Of a stretch of DNA of 64,000 bases, positions 56,188 to 64,000 are shown in pieces. The notes below the pieces were generated by a model that saw only the letters and a list, made by a program, of their open reading frames with translations, had not been told where the DNA came from and made no database searches. Both the position numbers and the translations under genes were made by a program. The stretch spans positions 496,001 through 560,000 of the forward strand of contig NZ_BMGB01000002.1 of the NCBI RefSeq assembly GCF_014639655.1, read 5' to 3'. Position 1 is the first letter of the stretch. Every line of letters begins with the position of its first letter. This DNA comes from Conyzicola nivalis. GTDB lineage: Bacteria; Actinomycetota; Actinomycetes; Actinomycetales; Microbacteriaceae.

Positions 56188-56691
56188 ATGGCACGACGGC
56201 AGCGCACGCAGAAGGTACCCGTTGCGCTGCCGTCGATGGAAAGCGCGCCGGAGCAGTGGCTGCGCAACATCCGCCTCTCCGGCTTCACGTTCGTGATGCT
56301 CGGCCTGATCATCCTGGCCGTCATCGTGCTCGCGCCGAGCCTGCGGCTGGTGATCGAGCAACAGCAGCAGCTCGCCGAGCTCACGACGGCGGTCGAGCAG
56401 CAAAAGGAAGCGGTCGCCGACCTCGAGAGCAACGTCGACCGCTGGAGCGACCCCGCCTACATCGAGGCGCAGGCGCGCGACCGGCTCAAGTACGTGTTCC
56501 CCGGCGACTTCACCTATTCGGTCAAGGGCGACGGCTCGGAACTCACCACGACCGATGGCGCACCGATCAGCACCGAAATCCAGACCACGGAGGTCGACTG
56601 GGTGCACACGGTCGTCTCCTCCCTATTCACGGCAGGCCTGACGGATGACACGGCAGCCGAACTCGAAAGCCCGCAGGTTCCCGTTCCATGA
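56188..56691 (+). CDS. Septum formation initiator, DivIC/FtsB family
   Basis: 167 residues, bitopic: basic N-terminus, TM helix (FTFVMLGLIILAVIVLAPSLRLVI), Gln/Glu-rich coiled coil (QQQQLAELTTAVEQQKEAVADLE), then WSDPAYIEAQARDRLKYVFPGD, the conserved DivIC end. Helps build the division septum with FtsL and FtsQ. Stop overlaps the DUF501 start (ATGA). Confidence 0.93.
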   Translation: MARRQRTQKVPVALPSMESAPEQWLRNIRLSGFTFVMLGLIILAVIVLAPSLRLVIEQQQQLAELTTAVEQQKEAVADLESNVDRWSDPAYIEAQARDRLKYVFPGDFTYSVKGDGSELTTTDGAPISTEIQTTEVDWVHTVVSSLFTAGLTDDTAAELESPQVPVP

Positions 56692-57185
56692 CCACCCCAC
56701 CCTTCGCACCGCCGACCGAGGCTGACATCGCCGCCGTCTCCCACCAGCTGGGGCGGCCCGCCCGCAACGTGATCGGTATCGCGGCCCGCTGCGTCTGCGG
56801 CAACCCGACGGTGGTGGCGACGAAGCCGCGTCTCGACGACGGAACCCCGTTCCCCACGCTCTACTACCTGACCCACCCGGCGGCGACCGCCGCGATCTCG
56901 ACCCTCGAGGCCACCCAGGTGATGAACGAGCTGTCGGAACTGCTCAAGGACGAAGACATCGCGGCGCAGTACCTGGCCGCACACGAGGCCTACCTCGCCG
57001 ACCGCGAGAGCCTCGGCCACGTGCCCGAGATCGACGGCATTTCCGCCGGCGGGATGCCCGTACGGGTGAAGTGCCTGCACGCCCTCGCCGGGCACTCGCT
57101 GTCGGCCGGCCCCGGGGTGAACCCGATCGGCGACCTGGCGTTGGAGCGCGCGGCGTGGAGCCCGCTGGTCTGCGAGTGCGTGTGA
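56688..57185 (+). CDS. DUF501 domain protein
   Basis: 165 residues. LGRPARNVIGIAARCVCGNPTVVATKPRLDDGTPFPTLYYLTHP matches DUF501; several Cys (RCVCG, VKCLHAL, CECV) suggest metal or redox roles. Family function unknown, but it is regularly next to divIC and eno in actinobacteria. Stop overlaps the protease start. Confidence 0.9.
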   Translation: MTTPPFAPPTEADIAAVSHQLGRPARNVIGIAARCVCGNPTVVATKPRLDDGTPFPTLYYLTHPAATAAISTLEATQVMNELSELLKDEDIAAQYLAAHEAYLADRESLGHVPEIDGISAGGMPVRVKCLHALAGHSLSAGPGVNPIGDLALERAAWSPLVCECV

Positions 57186-58423
57186 CCCGAAGCGTCATCG
57201 TGCTGGTGCTCGTCGCGGCCTCCGTGCTCGTCGGCGCCGCCCCCGCGCAGGCCGACTCGATCCGTGACCGGGAGTACTGGCTCGACGACTACGGCATCCG
57301 CGAGGCGTGGAACGTCACCGAGGGCGCCGGCGTCACGATCGCCGTGATCGACACGGGCGTCGACGGCAGCCACCCCGACCTGGCCGGCGCAGTGGTCGGC
57401 GGCGCCGACTTCTCCACCCTCGGCTCGAGCAACGGCCAGACCCCGGTCGGCTCCGGGGACAGCTCGCACGGCACCATGGTCGCCTCCCTCGCCGCCGGCC
57501 GCGGCCGGGGGAGCGCCGGCGTGATCGGCGCCGCCCCCGCCGCATCCCTCCTCGCGATCTCGCTCGGTTTCGGCGAGACCGACGGGCCCAGTTCCGACGA
57601 CCAGATCGCTGACGCCGTGCGCTGGGCCGTCGACAACGGCGCCGACGTGATCAACATGTCGCTCACCCGCAACACCCTCGAGTGGCCGAGCAGCTGGGAC
57701 GAGGCCTTCCTCTACGCCATGCAGAAGGACGTCGTCGTCGTGGCCGCCGCCGGCAACCGGGGGAGCGGCACCTCGCAGGTCGGCGCCCCCGCGACCATGC
57801 CCGGCGTGCTCACTGTCGGCGGAGTCAGCCGCACCGGCGGCGCCAGCTGGGACGCCTCGTCGCAGGGCATCTCGATCGCCGTCTCCGCACCGAGCGAGCA
57901 ACTCGTCGGCGCGACGCCCGGTGGCGGCTACGTTCTCTGGGACGGCACCAGCGGCGCGACCCCGATCGTCTCGGGCATCGTCGCCCTCGTGCGTGCCGCC
58001 CACCCGGAGCTCACCGCCGCCAACGTGATCCAGCGCATCATCTCCACCGCCACCCCCGTCGGAGCGGAGGGCGCCGACCCCATCTACGGATACGGGCTCG
58101 TAGATGCCGCGGCCGCCGTCTCCGCGGACGTGCCCGCCATCACCGCCAACCCCATGGGCGACCTCGCCGAATGGATCCGCATCAACCGACGGGCGACGGC
58201 CGAGACCCCCGACCTCCAGACGCTCGAGCCGGAACCGGTCCCCAGCGCGTCGCCGCTCCCCGAGTCATCCGAGTCATCGCCTCTCGGCACCCTGTTTCCC
58301 ACAATCGGACAGATGCGCGACGTGGGCATCCCCCTGCTGCTGTTCACCGTTTTCGGGGTGTCGTTCGTGCTCGTGATCATGGCCGGAATCCGGCAATTTA
58401 GGGCGGCGCGCCGAAGGGAGTAG
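57182..58423 (+). CDS. Membrane-anchored subtilisin-like serine protease (mycosin-like)
   Basis: 413 residues from GTG 57182. Signal peptide (~1-24, APAQA). S8 catalytic triad: Asp in IAVIDTGVDGSHPDL, His in SSHGTMVASLAAG, Ser in GTSGATPIVSG. A proline-rich linker and C-terminal TM helix (PLLLFTVFGVSFVLVIMAGI) with basic tail anchor it, as in mycosins of type VII secretion. No type VII genes are nearby, so its substrate is unknown. GTGA-coupled to DUF501. Confidence 0.92.
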   Translation: MTRSVIVLVLVAASVLVGAAPAQADSIRDREYWLDDYGIREAWNVTEGAGVTIAVIDTGVDGSHPDLAGAVVGGADFSTLGSSNGQTPVGSGDSSHGTMVASLAAGRGRGSAGVIGAAPAASLLAISLGFGETDGPSSDDQIADAVRWAVDNGADVINMSLTRNTLEWPSSWDEAFLYAMQKDVVVVAAAGNRGSGTSQVGAPATMPGVLTVGGVSRTGGASWDASSQGISIAVSAPSEQLVGATPGGGYVLWDGTSGATPIVSGIVALVRAAHPELTAANVIQRIISTATPVGAEGADPIYGYGLVDAAAAVSADVPAITANPMGDLAEWIRINRRATAETPDLQTLEPEPVPSASPLPESSESSPLGTLFPTIGQMRDVGIPLLLFTVFGVSFVLVIMAGIRQFRAARRRE

Positions 58424-58486
58424 ATTGGTAGGTGGCTTCCACCGTCGTAGGTGACTTCATCCACCCTTTCTAGGAGAGCAAGACTC

Positions 58487-59821
58487 GTGCCCAAAATCCT
58501 TATTGTCGGCGGCGGCTACGCCGGTTTTTACACCGCGTGGAAGCTCGAAAAGCAGCTGCGCGCTGGTGAAGCCGAGGTCACCATGGTCGACCCGCGCCCG
58601 TACATGACGTACCAGCCGTTCCTGCCCGAGATCGCCGCCGGTTCGGTCGACCCGCGTCACGCGGTCGTTCCCCACCACGCGCACCTCAACAAGACCAACA
58701 TCGTCACCGCGAAGGTCGTGGGCATCAACCACGCCACGAAGACCGCGACGATCGAGCCGCCCATCGGCGAGAACTACGAGCTGAGCTACGACCAGGTCGT
58801 CGTCACCGCCGGTTCCGTCTCGCGCACATTTCCGATCCCGGGCGTTGCCGACGAGGCCATCGGCCTGAAGAACATCGAAGAGGCGATCGCCGTGCGCGAC
58901 CGCATCCTCACCAACTTCGACAAGGCGGCCCACCTGCCCGCCGGCCCCGAGCGCGACCGACTGCTCACCTTCGTCGTCGTCGGCGGCGGATTCGCCGGCA
59001 TCGAGGCGTTCGCCGAGATGCGCTCCTTCGCGAGCGCCCTCGTCAAGCGTTACAACACGATCAAGTTCGAGGACACGCACTTCCACCTCATCGAGGCCAT
59101 GGGACGCATCATGCCCGAGGTGTCGCACAAGACCAGCCTCTGGGTGATCAAGAACCTCGCCGAGCGCGGCGCGCAGATCCACCTCGACACCCAGCTCTCG
59201 TCGGCCACGAACGGCGTCATCGAGCTGTCGACCGGTGAGACCTTCGAGAGCGACCTCATCGTCTGGACCGCCGGCGTTATGGCCAGCCCGATGCTGCGCA
59301 ACACCGACCTCCCCATCGAAGAGCGTGGACGCCTGCGCGTCCAGGCCGACCTGCGCGTCATCAACGACGACGGTGTCGTGCCCGACGCCTGGGGCGCCGG
59401 CGACGTCAGCGCCGTGCCCGACCTCACCGGCAAGGGTGTCGGCGGCTTCTGCGTACCGAACGCCCAGCACGCCGTCCGCCAGGGCAAGCTGCTCTCGAAG
59501 AACATCATCGCCACGCTCCGCGGCGAAGACGTGAAGGACTACTTCCACCAGCCCGCCGGAGCCGTCGCCGGCCTCGGTCTGGGTGTCGGTGTGTTCCAGA
59601 AGGGCAAGATCGGCATCACCGGCTTCCCCGCCTGGGTCATGCACCGCGGCTACCACGGTCTCGCCATGCCCACCTGGGAGCGCAAGATCCGCGTCATCGG
59701 CAACTGGGTCATCAACCTCTTCGTCGGCCGTGATTTAGCGTCCATCGTCGCGGTCGAGACCCCGCGCGCCGCCTTCGAAGAGTTCGCTTCGCGCCCGAAG
59801 CCGAAGACGCCCGCGGCGTAA
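58487..59821 (+). CDS. ndh: Type II NADH dehydrogenase
   Basis: 444 residues from GTG 58487, after TAGGAGAGCA. Single-subunit NADH:quinone oxidoreductase of the membrane surface. FAD motif ILIVGGGYAGFYTAWKLEK, NADH motif FVVVGGGFAGIEAFAEM, and AWGAGDVSAVPD with FCVPNAQHAVRQGKLL are typical; the C-terminus carries the amphipathic membrane-binding region. The frame opens 12 codons earlier, without a ribosome site. Confidence 0.95.
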   Translation: MPKILIVGGGYAGFYTAWKLEKQLRAGEAEVTMVDPRPYMTYQPFLPEIAAGSVDPRHAVVPHHAHLNKTNIVTAKVVGINHATKTATIEPPIGENYELSYDQVVVTAGSVSRTFPIPGVADEAIGLKNIEEAIAVRDRILTNFDKAAHLPAGPERDRLLTFVVVGGGFAGIEAFAEMRSFASALVKRYNTIKFEDTHFHLIEAMGRIMPEVSHKTSLWVIKNLAERGAQIHLDTQLSSATNGVIELSTGETFESDLIVWTAGVMASPMLRNTDLPIEERGRLRVQADLRVINDDGVVPDAWGAGDVSAVPDLTGKGVGGFCVPNAQHAVRQGKLLSKNIIATLRGEDVKDYFHQPAGAVAGLGLGVGVFQKGKIGITGFPAWVMHRGYHGLAMPTWERKIRVIGNWVINLFVGRDLASIVAVETPRAAFEEFASRPKPKTPAA

Positions 59822-59838
59822 CAGTCTCTCGTAGGCTC

Positions 59839-59878
59839 GACTGCGCGGATCGTCTGACGGTCCGCGCAGTCTCGCTTT
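59839..59878 (+). terminator. Rho-independent-type terminator after ndh
   Basis: Perfect 11-bp stem GACTGCGCGGA/TCCGCGCAGTC with 11-nt loop and a short TTT tract after it, 18 nt past the ndh stop codon. Confidence 0.8.
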
Positions 59879-59896
59879 AACCCGCAGTACCCGCAC

Positions 59897-59972
59897 GCCC
59901 CCGTAGTCCAATGGCAGAGACAGGCGACTTAAAATCGTTCCAGTGTCGGTTCGAGTCCGACCGGGGGTACCA
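59897..59972 (+). tRNA. tRNA with UAA anticodon (Leu), class I shape
   Basis: A 76-nt cloverleaf including encoded CCA: acceptor GCCCCCG/CGGGGGT, D arm, anticodon stem GGCGA/TCGTT with loop CTTAAAA (anticodon TAA), variable loop of only 5 nt (CCAGT), T arm GTCGG/CCGAC, discriminator A73. The anticodon reads UUA, a leucine codon, but leucine tRNAs normally have a long variable arm. Amino acid identity is therefore stated with caution. Confidence 0.85.
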
Positions 59973-59976
59973 CGGC

Positions 59977-60186
59977 CTACCCGTAGTCGACTGCGCACAG
60001 CAGGCAGTGCCAGCCGTTCTCGCGCTCCAGCATTTCCTCGCCGCACAGGGGGCAATCGGACTGTGAGACCGGCACCGTGACCACCGACTTCCATGGGTCG
60101 GATCTGCCAGAAGCGACCGATGCCGCCAGATCTGCCTCCACACTAGGCTCCGTGCGGTCGAGCGACGGCGAACACTGCAGATACAC
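59977..60186 (-). CDS. Small zinc-ribbon-like protein
   Basis: 69 residues if started at ATG 60186; a shorter form starting at an internal GTG before VTVPVSQSDC is possible. The end CPLCGEEMLERENGWHCLLCAVDYG has two CxxC pairs spaced as in a zinc ribbon. The N-terminal half is low in conserved-looking features. Function unknown. Confidence 0.5.
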   Translation of the reverse strand: MYLQCSPSLDRTEPSVEADLAASVASGRSDPWKSVVTVPVSQSDCPLCGEEMLERENGWHCLLCAVDYG

Positions 60187-60191
60187 AGGTA

Positions 60192-60231
60192 TTGACAGGC
60201 ATCGGATGACTCAGCCATCCTGATCACGTGA
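60192..60231 (+). promoter_or_regulatory. Possible promoter and operator of the tetR operon
   Basis: A TTGACA (60192-60197) with a weak -10 (CATCCT, 18 nt on) and a perfect 8-bp palindrome TCACGTGA (60224-60231) before the TetR gene; a GGGTC/GACCC repeat follows. A candidate site for autoregulation, found by eye. Confidence 0.3.
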
Positions 60232-60283
60232 CTGGGTCGGGTGACCCACTGGGGAAATCACTGGACACGGCGAGGGGCAGATC

Positions 60284-60937
60284 GTGACACGAATGTCCGC
60301 CGCCGACCGCCGACTGGCGCTGCTCGAGGCGGCTTTCCGGGTGATCGCCGCCGAGGGCGTCCACGGTGCGACCACCCGCGCGATCGTCGCCGAAGCCGAC
60401 ATGTCGCTCGCGAGCTTCCACTACGCGTTCACGAGCCGCGACGAGATGATGCACGAGCTCATCGCCCACGTGATCGAGAACCAGGCCGTAGCCGCGTTCG
60501 AGTCGCTGCGGTTCGGCGCCGACCTGCGCACCGCCGTGCGCGACGGGCTGCAGGCGTTCTTCGAGGTCGTCATCGCCGACCCGGCGCACGAGCAGACCAT
60601 GTTCGAACTCGTGCAGTACTCGCTGCGCACCCCCGAGCTCGCCGACCTGCCCCGCCGGCAGTATTCGGGCTACCGCACGGCGGTGGGCGGGCTGCTCGAG
60701 ACCGCGGCCGCCGACACCGGCATGGTCTGGATGCTGCCGCTCGACGACGTGGCCCGGATGGTCGTGGCGCTGACCGACGGCATCACCGTCGCCTGGCTCG
60801 CCGACCGGGACTCGGCCGCCGCCAGCCGCGTGATCGAGTTCGCCGCGACCTCCATCGCCGCGCTCGCGCAGCCGGCACGTTCCGCTTCGCCCGTAGTGAC
60901 CCTCCACCACCTGACGAGAACGACGGAGACACCATGA
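60284..60937 (+). CDS. TetR-family transcriptional regulator
   Basis: 217 residues, GTG start. N-terminal helix-turn-helix: LLEAAFRVIAAEGVHGATTRAIVAEADMSLASFHYAFTSRDEMM, the classic TetR pattern. Stop overlaps the MFS start (ATGA), so it likely regulates the operon it begins. Confidence 0.93.
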   Translation: MTRMSAADRRLALLEAAFRVIAAEGVHGATTRAIVAEADMSLASFHYAFTSRDEMMHELIAHVIENQAVAAFESLRFGADLRTAVRDGLQAFFEVVIADPAHEQTMFELVQYSLRTPELADLPRRQYSGYRTAVGGLLETAAADTGMVWMLPLDDVARMVVALTDGITVAWLADRDSAAASRVIEFAATSIAALAQPARSASPVVTLHHLTRTTETP

Positions 60938-62268
60938 CCACGACCGACAAGACCGGCGCCGTCTCCGCGTTCTCCGAGCCGATCCGGAAGGTCTCCGGCG
61001 GCTGGATCGCCCTGTTCGCCACCGCCTGGCTCGGCATCTGGATGGCGCAGCTCACCCCCATCCAGCTGCTGCTGCCGAAGCAGATCGAAGAGCAGCTGCG
61101 GGCCGCCTCGTGGGTCGACAACGTGGTGGCGTTCGGCATCATCTCCGCCATCGCCGGGGTCTGCGCCCTCGTGGCGTTCCCGCTCAGCGGCGCGCTGAGC
61201 GACCGCACCGTCTCGCGCTTCGGCCGCCGCCGTCCGTGGATCCTCGCCGGCACCGTGCTCTTCGCCGTGTCCCTCGTGCTGCTCGGCGTGCAGTCGACGA
61301 TGGTGGGCATCGGCGTGTTCTGGTCGCTCTCGCTCATCGGCTTCTGCGTGGTGACCGCGGCCGTCACCGCCACCATCTCCGACCGGGTGCCGGTGAACCA
61401 GCGCGGCTACGTCTCCGGCTGGGTCTCCGCCCCGCAGGCTGCCGGCACGATCCTCGGAATCCTGCTCGTGACGATCCTCGCGCTCAGCACCTTCGTCGGC
61501 TACCTCGTCGTGGCCGTCCTGCTCGTCGTGCTGGTGCTGCCGTTCCTACTCAAGACCCCCGACGCCGTGCTCCCCGCCGAGAACCGCCCGCCCATGTCGG
61601 CGTCGGCGCTGCTCGCCGGCCTGTGGATCAACCCCCGCAGGTTCCCGGACTTCGGCTGGACGCTCCTCAGCCGCATCCTGGTCAACCTCGGCAACGCGCT
61701 CGGCACCACCCTGCTGCTCTACTTCCTCATGTTCGGTCTGAGCCGGGGCGAGACCGCGGAAGACGACCTGCTGCTGCTGACGGCCGTCTACATGGTCTTC
61801 TTCATCGCATCCGCACTGCTCGTCGGCAAGCTGAGCGACCGACTGGGCAAGCGCAAACTGTTCGTCTACATCGCCGCCTACCTGCAGGCCCTCGCCGCGC
61901 TGATTCTCGCGTTCGTGCCCGACTTCACCATCGCGATCGCCGCCGCCGGACTGCTCGGCCTCGGTTATGGCAGCTTCATGGCCGTCGACCAGGCGCTCGC
62001 CACCCAGGTGTTGCCCGACGCGCAGTCGCGGGGCAAAGACCTCGGCATCATGAACATCGCCACCGCCGTGCCGCAGGCCGTCGCCCCGCTGCTCGGCGCG
62101 TGCATCGTCGTGGTGTGCGCCGGTCTCGCGACGAACGGCATCGAGGTCGGGTCTTCGGATGCCGGATTCGCCGGGGCGAACGCCGGTTTCGCCGGTCTCT
62201 TCGTCGCCTCCGCCCTCACCGCGGCCCTCGGTGGGCTCGCGATCGTGCCCATCAAGAGCGTCGCCTAA
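60934..62268 (+). CDS. MFS transporter
   Basis: 444 residues from ATG 60934, 12 TM helices. Motif A-like loops LSGALSDRTVSRFGRRRPW and LVGKLSDRLGKRKLFVY mark the two halves. The N-terminal SGGWIALFATAWLGIWMAQLTPIQLLLP resembles GPH-like sugar or metabolite carriers. Substrate probably linked to the two downstream enzymes. The next gene starts directly after its TAA. Confidence 0.9.
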   Translation: MTTTDKTGAVSAFSEPIRKVSGGWIALFATAWLGIWMAQLTPIQLLLPKQIEEQLRAASWVDNVVAFGIISAIAGVCALVAFPLSGALSDRTVSRFGRRRPWILAGTVLFAVSLVLLGVQSTMVGIGVFWSLSLIGFCVVTAAVTATISDRVPVNQRGYVSGWVSAPQAAGTILGILLVTILALSTFVGYLVVAVLLVVLVLPFLLKTPDAVLPAENRPPMSASALLAGLWINPRRFPDFGWTLLSRILVNLGNALGTTLLLYFLMFGLSRGETAEDDLLLLTAVYMVFFIASALLVGKLSDRLGKRKLFVYIAAYLQALAALILAFVPDFTIAIAAAGLLGLGYGSFMAVDQALATQVLPDAQSRGKDLGIMNIATAVPQAVAPLLGACIVVVCAGLATNGIEVGSSDAGFAGANAGFAGLFVASALTAALGGLAIVPIKSVA

Positions 62269-63513
62269 GTGCAACTCACCCGCCCCACCCAGACACCCTG
62301 GTCGACGCCCGAGCGGTATTGGCCCGGGCTGACCGACGCCACCGCGCACCTCGACCCGCCCTACGGCGTGATCTCGCTCGACGCGCTCGCGCACAACGCC
62401 TTCGACATGCTCGACCGCGCCAAGGGAACGCCGATCCGCGTCGCCAGCAAGTCGGTGCGGGTGCGCGGTGTCATCGACGCCGTGCTCGCGCTGCCCGGCT
62501 ACGCGGGCGTGCTCGCCTACACGCTGCCCGAGGCGCTCTGGCTTGCCACCGCGAGTGACGACGGCCCCGCGATCGACGACGTCGTGGTCGCCTACCCCAC
62601 GGTCGACCGCGCCGCGCTGCGCCGGCTCGGCACCTCCCACGAACTAGCCGCCCGCGTCACGATCATGGTCGACAGCGTCGCCCAGCTCGATCTCATCGAC
62701 GCCGCGATCGCGCCGGGCCTGCGCGAGAGCATCCGGGTGTGCCTCGAGCTCGACGCCTCGTGGGATTCGAAGCTGTTGGGCCACCTCGGGGTGCGCCGCT
62801 CGCCCGTGCACAGCGTCGCCGATGCCAGGGCCCTCGCCGAGACCATCGTCGCGCGGCCCGGATTCACGCTCGTCGGCATGATGGGCTACGAGGCGCAGAT
62901 CGCGGGCCTCGTGAACCAGCCGGCCGGCAACCCGGCGCGGGCGGCCCTCGTCAAGTGGATCCAGAAGCGGTCGGCCGCCGAACTGGCCGAACGCCGGGGG
63001 CTCGCCGTGGCATCCGTGCGTGAAGTCGCCGAGCTCGAGTTCGTGAACGGCGGCGGCACCGGCTCGATCGAGTCGACCGTAGCGGAGGAGGCGGTGACCG
63101 AGGTCGCCGCCGGGTCCGGCCTGTTCGGCCCGCACCTGTTCGACAACTACGCGCACTTCCACCCGGCGCCCGCGGCCGCGTTCGCCCTGTCGGTCGTGCG
63201 CAAGCCGACGCCCGACCTCGCCGTGCTGCTCGGCGGCGGCTGGATCGCCTCCGGTCCCACCGCCGCGAATCGCACGCCGAAGATCGCCTGGCCCGAGGGG
63301 CTCGCGCTGCTGCCGCGCGAGGGGGCGGGGGAGGTGCAGAGCCCGGTCGGCGGACCGGCCGCGCCCGGCCTCACCGTCGGCGACCGGGTCTGGCTGCGCC
63401 ACACCAAGGCCGGCGAGATCAGCGAGCACCTCGACGAATTCGCCTTCGTGGCGGGCGGCTCCGTCGTCGCCACCCTGCCCACCTACCGCGGTCAGGGCCG
63501 GGTGTTCCTGTGA
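62269..63513 (+). CDS. Amino acid deaminase/aldolase-type PLP protein (alanine racemase-like fold)
   Basis: 414 residues, GTG start immediately after the MFS stop. PLP-barrel layout: PYGVISLDALAHNAFDML, then the Lys of VASKSVRV as expected PLP lysine, VCLELDASW, GYEAQIAG, ELEFVNGGGTGS (phosphate loop) and the C-terminal domain with VGDRVWLRHTKAGEISEHLDEF, which carries the His/Asp metal pair found in D-threonine aldolases and D-serine deaminases. Substrate, perhaps a D-amino acid or beta-hydroxy amino acid, is inferred. GTGA-coupled to the oxidase. Confidence 0.8.
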   Translation: MQLTRPTQTPWSTPERYWPGLTDATAHLDPPYGVISLDALAHNAFDMLDRAKGTPIRVASKSVRVRGVIDAVLALPGYAGVLAYTLPEALWLATASDDGPAIDDVVVAYPTVDRAALRRLGTSHELAARVTIMVDSVAQLDLIDAAIAPGLRESIRVCLELDASWDSKLLGHLGVRRSPVHSVADARALAETIVARPGFTLVGMMGYEAQIAGLVNQPAGNPARAALVKWIQKRSAAELAERRGLAVASVREVAELEFVNGGGTGSIESTVAEEAVTEVAAGSGLFGPHLFDNYAHFHPAPAAAFALSVVRKPTPDLAVLLGGGWIASGPTAANRTPKIAWPEGLALLPREGAGEVQSPVGGPAAPGLTVGDRVWLRHTKAGEISEHLDEFAFVAGGSVVATLPTYRGQGRVFL

Positions 63514-64000
63514 CGCTCAGTGGCTCGCGGCTGCTGCAGCCCGGAACGCCGTGGCAGAACTGGGGGCGCTCCGCGAGCGACCACCCGAAACACGTCGCCC
63601 GGCCGTCGAACGTCGACGAGGTGATCGAGGTCGTCGACTTCGCCAGGACGCACGGCCTCACCGTCAAGCCGATCGGGGCGGGCCACAGCTTCACCGCCAT
63701 CGCGGCGACCACGGGCATCCGCCTCGACCTCGACGCGGTCGATGGACTCATCTCGGTCGACGGCCCCCTGGTTACCCTCGCCGCGGGCACCAACCTGCAC
63801 CAGCTGCCCGCCCTTCTCGCGCCGCACGGCCTCGCCTTGGCCAACATGGGCGACATCGACCGGCAGACGATCGGCGGCGCCACCTCCACCGGCACCCACG
63901 GCACCGGATCGGCCTTCGGCGGGCTCGCCACCCAGCTGCGGGCGGTCACCCTCGTGACCGCGGATGGCGGGGTCCTGCGGGTGAGCGAGACTGAGAACGC
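63510..64000 (+). CDS. D-arabinono-1,4-lactone oxidase-type FAD protein (3' truncated)
   Basis: The window ends after 163 codons. GTG start overlapping the preceding stop. VAO-type FAD-binding domain: WGRSASDHPKHVARPSNVDEVIEVVDFAR, GAGHSFTAIAAT (the His that can link FAD in this family), NMGDIDRQTIGGATSTGTHGTG. Aldonolactone oxidases act on D-arabinono- or L-gulono-lactones. The pairing with an aldolase-like gene and a carrier suggests catabolism of a sugar acid or similar compound. Confidence 0.85.
   Translation, partial: MTLSGSRLLQPGTPWQNWGRSASDHPKHVARPSNVDEVIEVVDFARTHGLTVKPIGAGHSFTAIAATTGIRLDLDAVDGLISVDGPLVTLAAGTNLHQLPALLAPHGLALANMGDIDRQTIGGATSTGTHGTGSAFGGLATQLRAVTLVTADGGVLRVSETEN

Overview
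This is a high-GC actinobacterial chromosome segment. Strong G/C third positions, GTG starts and leaderless-looking genes, a DUF222/HNH gene, DivIC-DUF501, Ctc-type L25, phosphoketolase and LAxTG surface proteins together suggest a Microbacteriaceae-like organism. The genus cannot be decided from the sequence alone.

Region by region. Bases 1-12064 hold a phosphate-transport (pst) locus with unusual contents: pstC (5' truncated), pstA, three different PstS-like or secreted binding-protein genes, a WxL-like surface protein, then after a strong terminator a WxL-interacting-protein-like gene, a related membrane-anchored protein, a sortase-fold protein that has lost its catalytic residues, and finally pstB. 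Two 11-nt direct repeats resembling actinobacterial PHO boxes precede the 851-aa protein gene and the WxLIP-like gene. 12089-13811 carry an LANTG-anchored Ig-like protein and a MarR regulator. 13905-16760 hold tRNA-Gln, glmU and prs. 16861-18626 hold a small membrane protein and a family III CoA-transferase. 18686-24872 form a gluconate/idonate block: gnd, gntK, gntP, an SDR, a zinc-type polyol dehydrogenase and a FadR-type GntR regulator, with a promoter and palindromic operator in front of gntK. 25089-31029 hold L25, peptidyl-tRNA hydrolase (apparently started at CTG), an epimerase and mfd. 31206-35570 hold phosphoketolase flanked by two paralogous one-TM proteins. 35994-41970 form a LacI-controlled ABC sugar transporter with a GH51 arabinofuranosidase; three copies of the ACAACGTTGT-type operator are visible. 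42054-42929 is a CPBP protease. 42966-46772 is a lower-GC, probably acquired restriction-modification island: AspBHI/Mrr-type endonuclease, C5-cytosine methyltransferase and HNH endonuclease. 46966-54854 hold an MFS exporter, small hypotheticals, MazG, a secreted nuclease, a DUF222/HNH protein, hisS, and a MarR-hydrolase pair. 54897-59821 hold eno, divIC, DUF501, a mycosin-like protease and NDH-2. 59897-64000 hold a class-I-shaped tRNA with UAA anticodon, a zinc-ribbon peptide, and a tightly overlapped [22 protein letters not shown] oxidase operon running off the end.

A palindromic repeat with arms of the type CTGAGCTTGTCGAAG recurs from 18 kb to 42 kb, both between genes and inside them (mfd, CoA-transferase, one membrane protein). 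The most interesting feature is the composite pst/WxL/pseudo-sortase locus. I read it as a candidate surface ligand-capture complex built around a phosphate transporter, and the regulatory sites would fit phosphate-starvation control. Function is inferred, not shown.
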